A DNA stretch of 64,000 bases from the NCBI GenBank assembly GCA_947493335.1, contig CANLQO010000001.1:1488001-1552000 (forward strand), read 5' to 3'. Position numbers and translations under genes: made by a program. This document shows positions 1 to 9,357 of this stretch, one piece after another. The notes below the pieces were generated by a model. It saw only the letters and a list, made by a program, of their open reading frames with translations, was not told the DNA's origin and did not search any database. Position 1 is the stretch's first letter. Every line of letters begins with the position of its first letter. This DNA is from an uncultured Paracoccaceae bacterium. Lineage in GTDB: Bacteria; Pseudomonadota; Alphaproteobacteria; Rhodobacterales; Rhodobacteraceae.

Positions 1-916
1 TCAGCGCATCAAAGACCCGCGCGCGGGCGTCTATCGTCGCTTGCGCCGTGTTGGGCTTGGCTTTGGCCTGCAAAGCGTCCTGCCAGTTTTCGGCCAGGCG
101 TGGGCCGACGTAACACAATTCATAATCCTCGCGCAGACGCTCGCCCGCCTGCACAAGTTCGGGTGACAGAAAGTGTTTACCGTCCTTGCCGCGCCGCCGC
201 GCCAAGCCGACCAATGGGCTTTCAGTGACCATATAGCGGGTGTTGGTGCCGTCAGCTTCTGGCAGGTCCCAAACATTGCTGCCGTCGCGACGTCTTGGGC
301 TCGCCTCGCGGAACCCTTGTGCGCGATTTTCGGTCTCGGCCGTCAACCCGCGCAGCGCGGCCCGACCGGCAGAGGTGACAAAATAGCGGACGATGCGTAG
401 CGATGGGTCAGCGGTATTGATCCATGATTTCAATGCCATGGCCTGCGCGATCCGGCGGTCAGCCACGGCGGTACGAAAAGATTCGCCGCTGCCGTCTTCG
501 CGCACGATCACGGCTGTTTCCATATCACGCGCCACGGCCAATAGCGCGCCCGGTTCGCACAGACGCCGCAGGATCGGCAGCGCCTCTTCTTCGATTTGTT
601 CCAGTGTCAGCGCATCGTCCGCATCGGCTTTTTCGGATCTGTTTTCATTGTGCATCTCAAGGGCGTCCCTATTTTGCCGTGCCGGGCCGACGTCATTCGC
701 CACCAGCGCCTGCAGTGCGTCATCAACCAAGGGATCATCGCGTCGTGTCTCGAATCTGCGGACCTGCCGCAGCACTGTTGAAGGATGCAAATCACTGTCC
801 CGTGCCAACGCCCGGATGGACAAGCCCGCGACAGTATGCGCCAAATACAGATGCACCGGCCCGGGCACCCAGTCTGGCAATTGCAGCTTCACCGCTGACT
901 TTAACTTTTCGGACAT
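1..916 (-). CDS. DUF6456 helix-turn-helix protein (C-terminus cut by window edge)
   Basis: A minus-strand reading frame opens with ATG at 916 and stays open for 305 codons to the left edge, so the C-terminus is missing. A GGAACGG ribosome-site-like stretch lies just upstream of the ATG. Residues about 25-55 look like a helix-turn-helix (SIRALARDSDLHPSTVLRQ). The C-terminal part carries TRYMVTESPLVGLARRRGKD and a following GERLREDY segment, which I recognise as the DUF6456 domain widespread in Rhodobacterales and rhizobia. The biochemical role of this family is unknown to me; DNA binding is an inference from the HTH. It is divergent from a DUF6477 gene across a 245-base region that holds a CtrA-like box, so both may be cell-cycle regulated. 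Confidence 0.85.
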   Translation of the reverse strand, partial: MSEKLKSAVKLQLPDWVPGPVHLYLAHTVAGLSIRALARDSDLHPSTVLRQVRRFETRRDDPLVDDALQALVANDVGPARQNRDALEMHNENRSEKADADDALTLEQIEEEALPILRRLCEPGALLAVARDMETAVIVREDGSGESFRTAVADRRIAQAMALKSWINTADPSLRIVRYFVTSAGRAALRGLTAETENRAQGFREASPRRRDGSNVWDLPEADGTNTRYMVTESPLVGLARRRGKDGKHFLSPELVQAGERLREDYELCYVGPRLAENWQDALQAKAKPNTAQATIDARARVFDAL

Positions 917-994
917 TAAAACCGTTCCGATCCCAAATTGACCACGAAAACCGTTTCCAAATTTGTACTTGTCACACAACTTAGAGGTGTATTG

Positions 995-1010
995 TTAACT
1001 GTTGGTTAAC
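995..1010. promoter_or_regulatory. CtrA-like binding site (TTAA-N7-TTAAC)
   Basis: Between the divergent DUF6456 and DUF6477 genes, TTAA at 995-998 is followed by seven bases and TTAAC at 1006-1010, which matches the full CtrA consensus of alphaproteobacteria. A second half-site GTTAAC lies at 1047-1052. It is about 80 bases from the DUF6456 start and 150 from the DUF6477 start. Binding is inferred from the motif only. Confidence 0.6.
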
Positions 1011-1161
1011 GATAAATGGTCAACGCCACCGGTATGCCAAAAAACAGTTAACCGTTATTGGGGGGGTCCGAACGCAAGAAGATCACAAAGCGCAACACAC
1101 GCATTGGATGTGTATCTTTGGTCCCACTCACGTTTGCTGGAATACCAAAGGGGACTATTTC

Positions 1162-1464
1162 ATGCTTGATCTTAACAGCATGGTACGGACGCTTAAGCGT
1201 CCCAGTTTGCTAGTACGGGCCGCACGGTTTGGCCTTGATGACTATCGGCGCGATCGGGCGTTGCGCCGGATCCTGAAGACGGAAGAGCTGCCCTCGACCG
1301 GGGCTGCGCTTTTGCAACTCATGGACATCGAGAACGCGCTGAACGATCGGCGCAAGTTGCAGTCGGCAGAATACAATGCCGCCATGCATATCACTGTCCT
1401 GACAGCCATCATGGGAGAGGCACGCCTGCTGCAAGCGGCGTACCGGCCCCATCTGGTTACATAA
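1162..1464 (+). CDS. DUF6477 family protein
   Basis: This 100-residue protein is small and basic, with the segment LKRPSLLVRAARFGLDDYRR followed by an internal duplication-free helical region. It matches my memory of the DUF6477 family found in Rhodobacterales; no function is established for it. I chose ATG 1162 because AAAGGGG sits about nine bases upstream; a longer start at 1108 would add a tail without such a site. The 3' end overlaps the convergent MttB-family gene by eight bases. Divergent DUF6456 and a shared CtrA-like box suggest common regulation with that gene. Confidence 0.8.
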   Translation: MLDLNSMVRTLKRPSLLVRAARFGLDDYRRDRALRRILKTEELPSTGAALLQLMDIENALNDRRKLQSAEYNAAMHITVLTAIMGEARLLQAAYRPHLVT

Positions 1465-3004
1465 AGCTATCCGGCATTGATGCCTTCTTTTCGGCCACAT
1501 AGGCCAGCAGCCTCGCCTCGATGTCAGGGTCGAGCGGCGGGCGCTGATAGGTATCAATGAGCTTTTGGACGCGTGCGGATGCCAATGTCTGGGTATCCCG
1601 CGCGCCTTCCTCGTCCCATGTCTCGAACGGCTTGTAGTCGAACAGATCAGAGCGCCAGAACGCAGTCTTAAAGTTCGCCTGCGTATGCTCGCACCCCAGA
1701 TAGTGACCACCCGGCCCCACCTCGGCGATTGCGCCCATCGCCTGACCGTTTTCGGACAGGTCAACACCCTTGGCAAAATGGTGCAGCGTCCCAAGCTGGT
1801 CCGCGTCCATCACAAATTTCTCGAACGACGCGACAAGCCCGCCTTCCAGCCAGCCGCAGGAATGCAGCATGAAGTTCACGCCCGACAACAGCCCCATCTG
1901 CAGCGAATTCGCCGTCTCGTAGGCCGCCTGCGCGTCGGGCAGCTTTGAACCGCAGAATGACCCGGCAGAGCGGTAGGGCACGCCCAACCGCCGCGCCAAT
2001 TGTCCCGCGCCATAAGTGATGTGCGATGCCTCGGGCGTGCCAAAGGTCGGCGCACCAGAGTTCATGTCGATTGAGGTCACGAATGTCCCCATGATCACCG
2101 GCGATCCGGGGCGGATGATCTGGCTATAGGCGATGCCGGCCAGAACCTCTGCCAGGACTTGCGTCAGCGTTCCGGCCACGGAAACCGGTGCCATCGCGCC
2201 GCCCACGATGAAGGGGCTGATGATGCTGGCCTGATTGTTGGTCGCAAAAACCTCCAATGCGCCCATCATGATCGAATCGAACGTCAACGGAGAGTTGATG
2301 TTGATGAGCGAGGTCATCACCGTGTTGTTCTGCACGAAGTCTTCGCCAAAAAGGATATTGCACATATCCACCGAATCTTGCGCGCGGCTGGGTTCGGTCA
2401 CGGCCCCCATAAAGGGTTTGTCCGACAGCGTCATATGCGCCAACAGCATGTCCAGATGCCGCTTGTTTACCGGCACATCGGTGGGTTCGCAGACCGTCCC
2501 GCCCGAATGGTGCAGCCACTTGGACATATAGCCCAGTTTCACGAATTTTTCGAAATCGGCCATGGTCGCATAGCGGCGACCACCCTCGGCGTCGCGCACA
2601 AACGGCGGGCCATAGACCGGGGCGAGCACGAGGTTCTTGCCGCCGATCTCGACGTTCCGCTCTGGATTGCGGGCGCATTGGGTGAATTGCGCAGGCGCAG
2701 TGCTGCATAGTTTGCGGGCCAGCCCGCGCGGAATGCGCACACGCTCGCCCTCAACTTCAGCGCCTGCCGCCTTCCACCGCTCCAGCGCTTCGGGGTTTTC
2801 GACGAAGTTCACACCAATTTCGGCCAGAACGGTTTCGGCATTTGCCTCGATCACCTCCAGCGCTTCTTCGGTCAGCACCTCGTAATTGGGCACGTTCCGC
2901 TCAATATACTTGGCGGTTTCGACGCTCACGGCAGTCCGTTCGGCCCGGCGCGCTGCACCTCCGCCACCCCGGCTCCGACGTCCTGTTCTGACAGCTTCTG
3001 TCAT
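1457..3004 (-). CDS. Trimethylamine methyltransferase (MttB) family protein, non-pyrrolysine
   Basis: A 515-residue member of the MttB/COG5598 superfamily, which moves a methyl group from a quaternary or tertiary amine to a corrinoid protein. The N-terminus is the basic, glycine-rich tail common in Rhodobacterales members ([16 protein letters not shown]), followed by the TIM-barrel region with [19 protein letters not shown] and [12 protein letters not shown]. The frame is uninterrupted, with no internal amber codon, so it is not a pyrrolysine enzyme of the classical TMA type; glycine-betaine-like MtgB or another substrate is more likely. AAGGGTGA precedes ATG 3004. No corrinoid protein or reductive activator gene is next to it, so its partner must be encoded elsewhere. 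The substrate cannot be told from sequence. Confidence 0.85.
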   Translation of the reverse strand: MTEAVRTGRRSRGGGGAARRAERTAVSVETAKYIERNVPNYEVLTEEALEVIEANAETVLAEIGVNFVENPEALERWKAAGAEVEGERVRIPRGLARKLCSTAPAQFTQCARNPERNVEIGGKNLVLAPVYGPPFVRDAEGGRRYATMADFEKFVKLGYMSKWLHHSGGTVCEPTDVPVNKRHLDMLLAHMTLSDKPFMGAVTEPSRAQDSVDMCNILFGEDFVQNNTVMTSLININSPLTFDSIMMGALEVFATNNQASIISPFIVGGAMAPVSVAGTLTQVLAEVLAGIAYSQIIRPGSPVIMGTFVTSIDMNSGAPTFGTPEASHITYGAGQLARRLGVPYRSAGSFCGSKLPDAQAAYETANSLQMGLLSGVNFMLHSCGWLEGGLVASFEKFVMDADQLGTLHHFAKGVDLSENGQAMGAIAEVGPGGHYLGCEHTQANFKTAFWRSDLFDYKPFETWDEEGARDTQTLASARVQKLIDTYQRPPLDPDIEARLLAYVAEKKASMPDSFM

Positions 3005-3134
3005 GGCTCACCCTTCCAAGTCTCGCGTTGCCCGTTTCATACGCCCCTGTCTGCACCGCTTGTGCGCGGCAAACGCCATCTGGGGCGAAAAAGCGACATC
3101 TTGCGAAGCGGCACAGTCCGACATACCAAGCGGC

Positions 3135-4709
3135 ATGGAAAACACGACACACGAACGCCTGCTGATTATCGACTTCGGCTCTCAGGTCACGCAGTTGATC
3201 GCCCGCCGCCTGCGCGAGTTGAATGTCTACTGCGAAATCCACCCCTATCAGAACGTGACAGAGGCGTTTCTGGCGGACTTTGCGCCGAAAGCGATCATCT
3301 TTTCGGGCGGTCCTGACAGTGTGACGCGCGCAGGATCTCCGCGGCCACCGCAATCGGCCTATCGCTTGGGCGTGCCGATTCTGGGGATCTGCTATGGCCA
3401 GCAGGTGATGATGCAGGATCTGGGCGGCGAAGTGCACGGCGGCAAGATTTCGGGTGGCGGCGGCACGGCAGAATTTGGCCGTGCGTTTGTCACGCCGGAA
3501 GGTGAGCTTTCGCTGCTAAGCGGTTGGTTCAAGGCGGAAAAAGAACAAGTCTGGATGAGCCATGGCGACCATGTCGCCAAGCTGGCCCCCGGCTTTGCGG
3601 TCTATGGCACGTCGCCCAATGCGCCATACGCCATCACCGCAGACACGGCCCGCAATTTCTATGCGGTGCAGTTCCATCCAGAGGTGCACCACACCCCCAA
3701 CGGCGCGATGCTTTATGAAAACTTCGTGCGACTTGCCGGGTTCACCGGCGATTGGACGATGGGTGCCTATCGCGAGCAGGCGATTGCCGCGATCCGCGCG
3801 CAGGTGGGCGACAAAAAGGTTATCTGCGGCCTTTCGGGCGGCGTCGATTCCTCTGTCGCGGCTGTCTTGATTCACGAGGCCATCGGCGACCAATTGACCT
3901 GCGTCTTTGTGGACCACGGTTTGTTGCGTCAAGGTGAGGCCGAAGAGGTCGTGACCATGTTTCGCGACCACTACAACATGCCGCTGATCCACGCCGACGA
4001 ACAAGAGCTGTTCTTGGGTGAACTTGACGGCGTAAGCGATCCAGAAACAAAGAGAAAAATTATCGGGCGCCTTTTCATAGACGTGTTCCAGAAGCACGCC
4101 AACGCAATCGAAGGTGCCGAGTTTCTGGCCCAGGGCACGCTTTACCCTGACGTGATCGAATCCGTTTCATTCAGCGGCGGGCCATCGGTCACGATCAAAA
4201 GCCACCACAATGTCGGCGGCCTGCCCGAAAAGATGGGCCTGAAACTGGTCGAACCCCTGCGCGAACTCTTCAAAGATGAAGTCCGCGCGCTTGGCACCGA
4301 ATTGGGCCTGCCGCCCAGCTTCATTGGCCGCCACCCCTTTCCCGGTCCCGGCCTCGCCATACGCTGCCCCGGTGAGATCACCCGCGAGAAGCTGGAGATT
4401 TTGCGCAAGGCGGATGCGGTCTATATCGACCAGATCCGCAAGCATGGGCTTTATGATGACATCTGGCAGGCGTTCGTGGCGATTCTGCCTGTGCGTACCG
4501 TTGGCGTGATGGGGGATGGCCGGACCTATGATTTTGCCTGCGCGCTGCGTGCTGTCACTTCTGTTGATGGTATGACGGCGGATTACTATCCGTTCAGCCA
4601 TGACTTCCTTGGCGAAACTGCGACCCGGATCATCAACGAAGTGCCGGGCATCAACCGTGTGACCTATGACATCACCAGCAAACCGCCGGGTACGATCGAA
4701 TGGGAATAG
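3135..4709 (+). CDS. guaA: GMP synthase (glutamine-hydrolysing)
   Basis: GuaA makes GMP from XMP, ATP and glutamine in the cytosol. The 524-residue length is normal for the family. The N-terminal class I glutamine amidotransferase domain shows the nucleophile Cys in GICYGQQVM and the HPEV histidine region (FHPEVHH). The ATP-pyrophosphatase domain carries the P-loop [13 protein letters not shown], and the C-terminal dimerisation domain ends in PPGTIEWE. The open frame extends upstream to 2886, but ATG 3135 directly precedes the conserved start [11 protein letters not shown] and leaves a 130-base gap to the divergent MttB-family gene. The downstream secreted protein overlaps the last ten bases. 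Confidence 0.98.
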   Translation: MENTTHERLLIIDFGSQVTQLIARRLRELNVYCEIHPYQNVTEAFLADFAPKAIIFSGGPDSVTRAGSPRPPQSAYRLGVPILGICYGQQVMMQDLGGEVHGGKISGGGGTAEFGRAFVTPEGELSLLSGWFKAEKEQVWMSHGDHVAKLAPGFAVYGTSPNAPYAITADTARNFYAVQFHPEVHHTPNGAMLYENFVRLAGFTGDWTMGAYREQAIAAIRAQVGDKKVICGLSGGVDSSVAAVLIHEAIGDQLTCVFVDHGLLRQGEAEEVVTMFRDHYNMPLIHADEQELFLGELDGVSDPETKRKIIGRLFIDVFQKHANAIEGAEFLAQGTLYPDVIESVSFSGGPSVTIKSHHNVGGLPEKMGLKLVEPLRELFKDEVRALGTELGLPPSFIGRHPFPGPGLAIRCPGEITREKLEILRKADAVYIDQIRKHGLYDDIWQAFVAILPVRTVGVMGDGRTYDFACALRAVTSVDGMTADYYPFSHDFLGETATRIINEVPGINRVTYDITSKPPGTIEWE

Positions 4710-5044
4710 CGCGACTTTTCGTCTGTTTGGCCCTGTTGCCGCAGGCAGCACTAGCTGATCTGCCGCAGCTTTCCTGTGCCGACCACGATGGTTCCTGGCA
4801 GTTGGAGCTGTCGCAGGTGGATGCAACCTTCGCCTATCTGGATCGCAATTCTGACATGCAGGTCATGCAGCAAAGCATCGCCGATGGGCAGGACTGGCCG
4901 ATAGCCATGACCGTTGTAGGCCCGCGTGACAGCGGCATCGTGATCGTCGAGGCACCGCAGGACGACACCTACCCCGTCCGCATTCTGACCCAGCGCGGCG
5001 AGACGCCGATCCTGTTGGCCGGGTTCTGTCAGGTCACAGATTGA
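4700..5044 (+). CDS. Small secreted protein of unknown function
   Basis: A 114-residue protein with a clear Sec signal peptide ([19 protein letters not shown]), predicted to be cleaved after ALA, leaving a ~95-residue periplasmic domain with two cysteines, one near each end (LSCADHD and GFCQVTD), plausibly a disulfide. I do not recognise the family. It overlaps guaA by ten bases and its stop overlaps the TTG start of the next transporter by four bases, so it is probably translated from the guaA message and coupled to the transporter. Confidence 0.75.
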   Translation: MGIARLFVCLALLPQAALADLPQLSCADHDGSWQLELSQVDATFAYLDRNSDMQVMQQSIADGQDWPIAMTVVGPRDSGIVIVEAPQDDTYPVRILTQRGETPILLAGFCQVTD

Positions 5045-5904
5045 GCCCGATCCTTAAAGCCGCGATCTGGATGCTGGGTGCGATCACCTCTTTCACCGCC
5101 ATGGCCATCGCCGGGCGGCAGATTGCGCAGACATACGACACGTTCGAAATCATGTTCTACCGCAGCCTGATTGGCATCGTGATTGTCGTCACCGTCATTA
5201 CCGTGACGCGCCGCTGGGTTGACGTGAAAACCGATGAGCTTCCGCTGCATGCCATACGCAATGTCACGCATTTCATCGGTCAGAACCTGTGGTTCTTCGC
5301 GCTGCCGTTGATCCCGCTGGCGCAGTTGTTCGCGCTTGAATTCACCACGCCGATCTGGGTGCTGCTGCTGTCTCCGCTGTTTCTGGATGAAAAGATTACC
5401 CGCTGGGGCGCGCTTGCCGCCGCTGTGGGGTTTGTCGGCATCCTGCTTGTCGCGCAGCCCGGCACCGGCAGTTTCAGCTTTGGCCTGATCCCTGCAGCGC
5501 TTTGTGCGTTTTTCTTTGGCCTCACGGCCGTCTTCACCCGCAAGCTGACGCGGACCCAGCCGATTGCAAGCATCCTCTTTTATCTGACGACGATGCAGGC
5601 GGTCTTTGGGGCGATCATGGCTGGTTGGGATGGCGATATGGTGCCGCCCACAGCACCAGGCTGGCCCTGGCTGATCGTGATCGGCATCGCAGGTCTGATG
5701 GCCCATTTCTGCCTGACAAAAGCGCTGGCATTGGCACCAGCAAGCGTTGTCATGCCGATTGATTTTGCCCGTCTTCCTGTGATCGCGACGGTTGGTGTGC
5801 TATTCTACGCAGAACCGCTTGACCCGCTGCTTTTGCTTGGTGCCATCCTGATTTTCGGGGGCAACTACCTGAACCTGACGCTGGGTCAGCGGGTAAATCG
5901 CTAA
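5041..5904 (+). CDS. EamA/DMT-superfamily transporter
   Basis: A 287-residue inner-membrane protein with about ten hydrophobic helices arranged as two EamA repeats (approximately residues 8-140 and 150-280). This superfamily exports small metabolites; the substrate cannot be inferred. I start it at TTG 5041, whose TTGA overlaps the upstream stop codon and suggests translational coupling; ATG 5071 is an alternative that would cut into the first helix. It closes the guaA-led gene group. No terminator is obvious after it. Confidence 0.85.
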   Translation: MSPILKAAIWMLGAITSFTAMAIAGRQIAQTYDTFEIMFYRSLIGIVIVVTVITVTRRWVDVKTDELPLHAIRNVTHFIGQNLWFFALPLIPLAQLFALEFTTPIWVLLLSPLFLDEKITRWGALAAAVGFVGILLVAQPGTGSFSFGLIPAALCAFFFGLTAVFTRKLTRTQPIASILFYLTTMQAVFGAIMAGWDGDMVPPTAPGWPWLIVIGIAGLMAHFCLTKALALAPASVVMPIDFARLPVIATVGVLFYAEPLDPLLLLGAILIFGGNYLNLTLGQRVNR

Positions 5905-6030
5905 TTTCGCGGGGTTTTCCGGTCACAAAATCGGATCAAGATGTTCTGACGCGGCGTCACGATTTGACGGAATCACTTCCTGGTCCATAGGGTCGAACCA
6001 GCAACAATCTTTCATGACAGGGATGGAGAC

Positions 6031-7239
6031 ATGAAGAATATTCTCTCAACCGGTGCAGCGCTCTTGCTGACCACCGCCGCCGCATCAGCCGGTGGCATCG
6101 ACCGGAGCGGCAACCCCTATGCCGTGCTGTTCGAGGACGGCAACTATCTGGAACTGTCATTTTCGTCTGTGACACCTGATATTTCGGGCGATTATGCTGC
6201 GGCACTGGGCGGTGGTTCCACCGACAACATGGCAGAGGCCTACAAAAGTGCCGGTATCGCCCTGAAATATGCGCTGTCGGATCAGATCGATGTGGGCCTG
6301 TTCCTGAACCAGCCTTATGGTGCCAACGCCAATTACACCGCTGGTGCCTATACCGGTCTCGGTGCTGATTGGGACAGCAAGCAGATCGCTGTTGTGCTCA
6401 AGTATCAGGCGACACCGAACGTCTCGGTCTATGCCGGTGCGCGCAGCATCGAAAGCCAGGCCGAAATCGCGATCCCTGACGCGCTGAACCGTGGTGGTGC
6501 TGCTGCATCGCTGCAGGCCGGTATTGCTGCTGCCACCGCTGCCGGTGATGCAGCAACAGCCGCCGCTCTCGGCGCGCAACTGGCTGCGGTCGCTGGCGCA
6601 CCTGCTGGAGCGTTCAACTACTCCGGTTCAACCGAAGCCGACCGTCAGACAAGCTATATCGTTGGTGCCGCATACGAGCGTCCCGATATCGCCCTGCGCG
6701 TGGCTTTGACCTATGAAACCGGGTTCACCCACACGTTTGCCACCACCGAAACGCTGGCTGGTGCCGGGATCGTTGGGGCCCAATCCGAGTTTGAAATCGA
6801 AATGCCGCAAGCGGTCACTCTGGACTTCCAGTCCGGTGTTGCTGCCGACACGCTGGTCTTCGGTTCGATCCGTTGGGCTGAATGGTCGGTCTGGGAAGTG
6901 CGCCCCGCAGGCTATGAGAGCTTTGCCAATGATCGCGTGACCGGTCTTGATAATGACGTCATGACCTACCGTCTTGGTGTTGGCCGTCGTCTGAGCGACA
7001 GCCTTTCTGTCTTTGGTCGCGTGACCTATGAAAAGGCAAATGGCGGCGAGGCCTCGCGTCTGGCACCAACGGATGGGTCCACCGCGATCGGCCTTGGCGG
7101 GACATACACCATGGACAACGTCAAATTCACCGGCGGTGTTGAGTATGTGATGCTTGGCGATGCCACCGATGGTTCTGGCACAGCCTTCGCAGACAATTCT
7201 GCGCTGGGTCTGGGCCTTTCGGTCGGGTTCAGTTTCTAA
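6031..7239 (+). CDS. FadL/OmpP1/TodX-family outer membrane transporter
   Basis: A 402-residue outer-membrane beta-barrel protein. It has a signal peptide ending around ASA-GG, a FadL-like N-terminal stretch (GNPYAVLFEDGNYLELSFS), amphipathic strands throughout and a terminal phenylalanine (LSVGFSF) as needed for BAM-dependent insertion. The family takes up long-chain fatty acids or hydrophobic compounds. Residues about 150-195 form an alanine-rich helical insert (AAASLQAGIAAATAAGDAAT) not expected in a barrel strand. The start has GGGATGGAGAC just upstream. It is monocistronic, ending in a strong hairpin with a T-run. Confidence 0.85.
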   Translation: MKNILSTGAALLLTTAAASAGGIDRSGNPYAVLFEDGNYLELSFSSVTPDISGDYAAALGGGSTDNMAEAYKSAGIALKYALSDQIDVGLFLNQPYGANANYTAGAYTGLGADWDSKQIAVVLKYQATPNVSVYAGARSIESQAEIAIPDALNRGGAAASLQAGIAAATAAGDAATAAALGAQLAAVAGAPAGAFNYSGSTEADRQTSYIVGAAYERPDIALRVALTYETGFTHTFATTETLAGAGIVGAQSEFEIEMPQAVTLDFQSGVAADTLVFGSIRWAEWSVWEVRPAGYESFANDRVTGLDNDVMTYRLGVGRRLSDSLSVFGRVTYEKANGGEASRLAPTDGSTAIGLGGTYTMDNVKFTGGVEYVMLGDATDGSGTAFADNSALGLGLSVGFSF

Positions 7240-7265
7240 CCCCACCTCGGTTGGGACAAAAAGGG

Positions 7266-7293
7266 GGCTCCGGCGGAAACGCCGGGGCCTTTT
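7266..7293 (+). terminator. Intrinsic terminator after the FadL-like gene
   Basis: GGCTCCGGCG, loop GAAA, and CGCCGGGGCC form a ten-base stem with one G-T pair, followed directly by TTTTC. It sits 27 bases after the stop codon on the same strand. Confidence 0.85.
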
Positions 7294-7341
7294 CGCATTT
7301 TCCGGGTTGCGCGCTGTCGTCCCGAAGGATCATGTGCCTGC

Positions 7342-8268
7342 ATGAGCACCGTCCAAAAAACAATCTCGCCGCGCGCATGGGCCGAACTGGCCCTGCTGTC
7401 ATTCCTGTGGGGCGGGTCGTTCCTTTCCGTGCGGATCGCCTTGAATGAAATCGGGTTTCTGACGTCTGTCGCGCACCGCGTCGGCTGGGCTGCGCTGATC
7501 CTTTGGGGCTACGTGCTGATCCGCCGGATCGCCATTCCCAAAGACCCCAAAGTCTGGCTGGCTTGCTTTGTCATGGGGATGTTGGCGAATGCCATTCCGT
7601 TTTGCCTCATGGCGTGGGGGCAATTGCATATTGAAACCGGGCTCACCTCGATCCTCAACGCGGCCACAGCGATTTTTGGCGTCTTGGCTGCCGCGATCTT
7701 CTTTGCCGACGAGCGTCTGACACCGCGCCGGTTGATTGGCGTCAGCTTGGGCTTTCTCGGCGTGGCGACAGCCATCGGCCTGTCGTCCCTGTTGCAACTT
7801 GACCTGCGTTCTTTGGGGCAATTGGCAGTGATTGGCGGCACCATATCCTATGCGTTGGCCGGGGTTTGGGCGCGCAAGATGCTTTCTGATCTCAAGCCAC
7901 AACTGGCCGCCGCTGGCATGCTGACCGGGTCAAGTCTTGTGATGATCCCGGCGGCCTGGATGATCGAGGGGCCGATCCGATTTGATCTGGCCCCCGCGAC
8001 CTGGATCGCCATTGCCTACTACGCGATATTTGCCACCGCGGTGGCCTATCTGGTCTATTACCACGTCCTTAAAACCGCCGGAGCGGGCAATGTCGCGCTG
8101 TGCACGCTGACCATTGCGCCCGTTGCCATCGTGTTGGGTGCGATCGTCTTGGGCGAGGCACTGCGATGGCAGGCCTATGCAGGCTTTGTGATCCTGTCGC
8201 TGGGGCTATTGATCCTCAACGGCTGGTTTGGCCGCAAGCCCGTCCAGCACGGCGCGGGCGGCGCGTAG
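7342..8268 (+). CDS. EamA/DMT-superfamily transporter
   Basis: A 308-residue membrane protein with ten predicted helices and two EamA repeats (about residues 15-145 and 155-290), containing FLWGGSFLSVRIAL at the N-terminus, typical of YedA/RhaT-like exporters. Substrate unknown. It lies alone between the terminator of the FadL-like gene and convergent lpxB; the last 63 bases are antisense to the end of lpxB. It shares family but little obvious close identity with the transporter at 5041. Confidence 0.85.
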   Translation: MSTVQKTISPRAWAELALLSFLWGGSFLSVRIALNEIGFLTSVAHRVGWAALILWGYVLIRRIAIPKDPKVWLACFVMGMLANAIPFCLMAWGQLHIETGLTSILNAATAIFGVLAAAIFFADERLTPRRLIGVSLGFLGVATAIGLSSLLQLDLRSLGQLAVIGGTISYALAGVWARKMLSDLKPQLAAAGMLTGSSLVMIPAAWMIEGPIRFDLAPATWIAIAYYAIFATAVAYLVYYHVLKTAGAGNVALCTLTIAPVAIVLGAIVLGEALRWQAYAGFVILSLGLLILNGWFGRKPVQHGAGGA

Positions 8269-9357
8269 GCCGGGGGCATCGCCACCCTGCCCCAGCCGCT
8301 GCATCGTCAGCGCCATCGCGACGGTTTGTTGATCGGGATCCGCAAGCACTTCCACCAAGGCGTCGGCAATTGGGCCGGGTTGGCAGGCCTTACCGATAAA
8401 CTCCGGCACCACGCGACTGTCGCTGACCAAATTGACCAGCGTGACCGTGTCGACCAGCAGCATCCGGCTGATGATCACCCGGCTGAGCCAGGCCATATCA
8501 TAGGCGATGACCGTGGGCGTGTTATTGGCAGCCAGTTCGAGCGACACCGTGCCGGATGCGGCAAGCGCCACATCCGCGGCCTTGAACGCCGCGGCCTTGT
8601 CGCCAGTCTGATCGGGTGGAATGATCAGCACCTCGGGCCAGTCCCGCGTCACCTGCCGCACAAGGTCTTCGACCGCAGGTGCGGCGGGCAGCACAACCCG
8701 CGCATCCGGCACGCGGGCCTTAACCTGATCCAGTGCAGTGCCAAACGTCTCGGCCAGCCGCGTCACCTCTCCCCTCCGCGACCCCGGCAGCGCCAGTACC
8801 AGCGGGCCCGTGATCCCGTGACGGTCACGAAAGGCCTGCGCGTCTGCGTTCGATGCGACCGGGTCCGTCACCACCGGATGACCGACAAAATCGCACCGCA
8901 TCCCAGCGGCCTGCATCAGCGGCGGTTCAAACGGGAAAAGCGCCAGGACCTGATCGATATGATGCGCCATCTTCGCCCCGCGTCTGGGCCGCCATGCCCA
9001 GACCGTCGGGGCCACGTAATGCACGGTGCGGATGTCACTGCGGGCCTTGACCAGCTTGGCAACCCGCAGCCCGAAATCCGGGCTGTCGATGGTGATCAAC
9101 ACATCCGGTCGCGTCTCTAACACAGCATCGGCCATTTGATGCACGCGCTCCTTCAACTGCCGATACTTTGGCAAGATCTCGGCCAAGCCCATGACGCTCA
9201 GTTCATCCATCGGGAACCGGCTGATCAGCCCTTCGGCCTGCATCAGCGGCCCGCCGACACCGTCAAAGCTGACCTCTGTCAGGCTTTTCAGCCCCACCAT
9301 CAGCGCCGCCCCCAGCTTGTCGCCAGAGGCTTCACCGGCAATCACAAAAACCTTCAC
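8206..9357 (-). CDS. lpxB: Lipid-A-disaccharide synthase
   Basis: LpxB joins UDP-2,3-diacylglucosamine and lipid X to form the lipid A disaccharide at the inner face of the cytoplasmic membrane. The 383-residue protein starts MKVFVIAGEASGDKLGAALM, the family signature, and carries HYVAPTVWAWRPRRGAKM and a C-terminal donor-site stretch (ALAASGTVSLELA). I place the start at GTG 9357 because GTGA overlaps the lpxI stop by four bases and the conserved N-terminus begins there; an upstream ATG at 9381 adds eight unsupported residues. It is the last gene of the long minus-strand envelope operon and overlaps the convergent DMT gene by 63 bases. Confidence 0.97.
   Translation of the reverse strand: MKVFVIAGEASGDKLGAALMVGLKSLTEVSFDGVGGPLMQAEGLISRFPMDELSVMGLAEILPKYRQLKERVHQMADAVLETRPDVLITIDSPDFGLRVAKLVKARSDIRTVHYVAPTVWAWRPRRGAKMAHHIDQVLALFPFEPPLMQAAGMRCDFVGHPVVTDPVASNADAQAFRDRHGITGPLVLALPGSRRGEVTRLAETFGTALDQVKARVPDARVVLPAAPAVEDLVRQVTRDWPEVLIIPPDQTGDKAAAFKAADVALAASGTVSLELAANNTPTVIAYDMAWLSRVIISRMLLVDTVTLVNLVSDSRVVPEFIGKACQPGPIADALVEVLADPDQQTVAMALTMQRLGQGGDAPGLRAARAVLDGLAAKPAVEDQ

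Noticed and set aside
1457-3004. Pyrrolysine-containing trimethylamine methyltransferase
   Set aside because: The frame has no internal TAG, and no pyl genes are nearby, so it is a non-pyrrolysine member.
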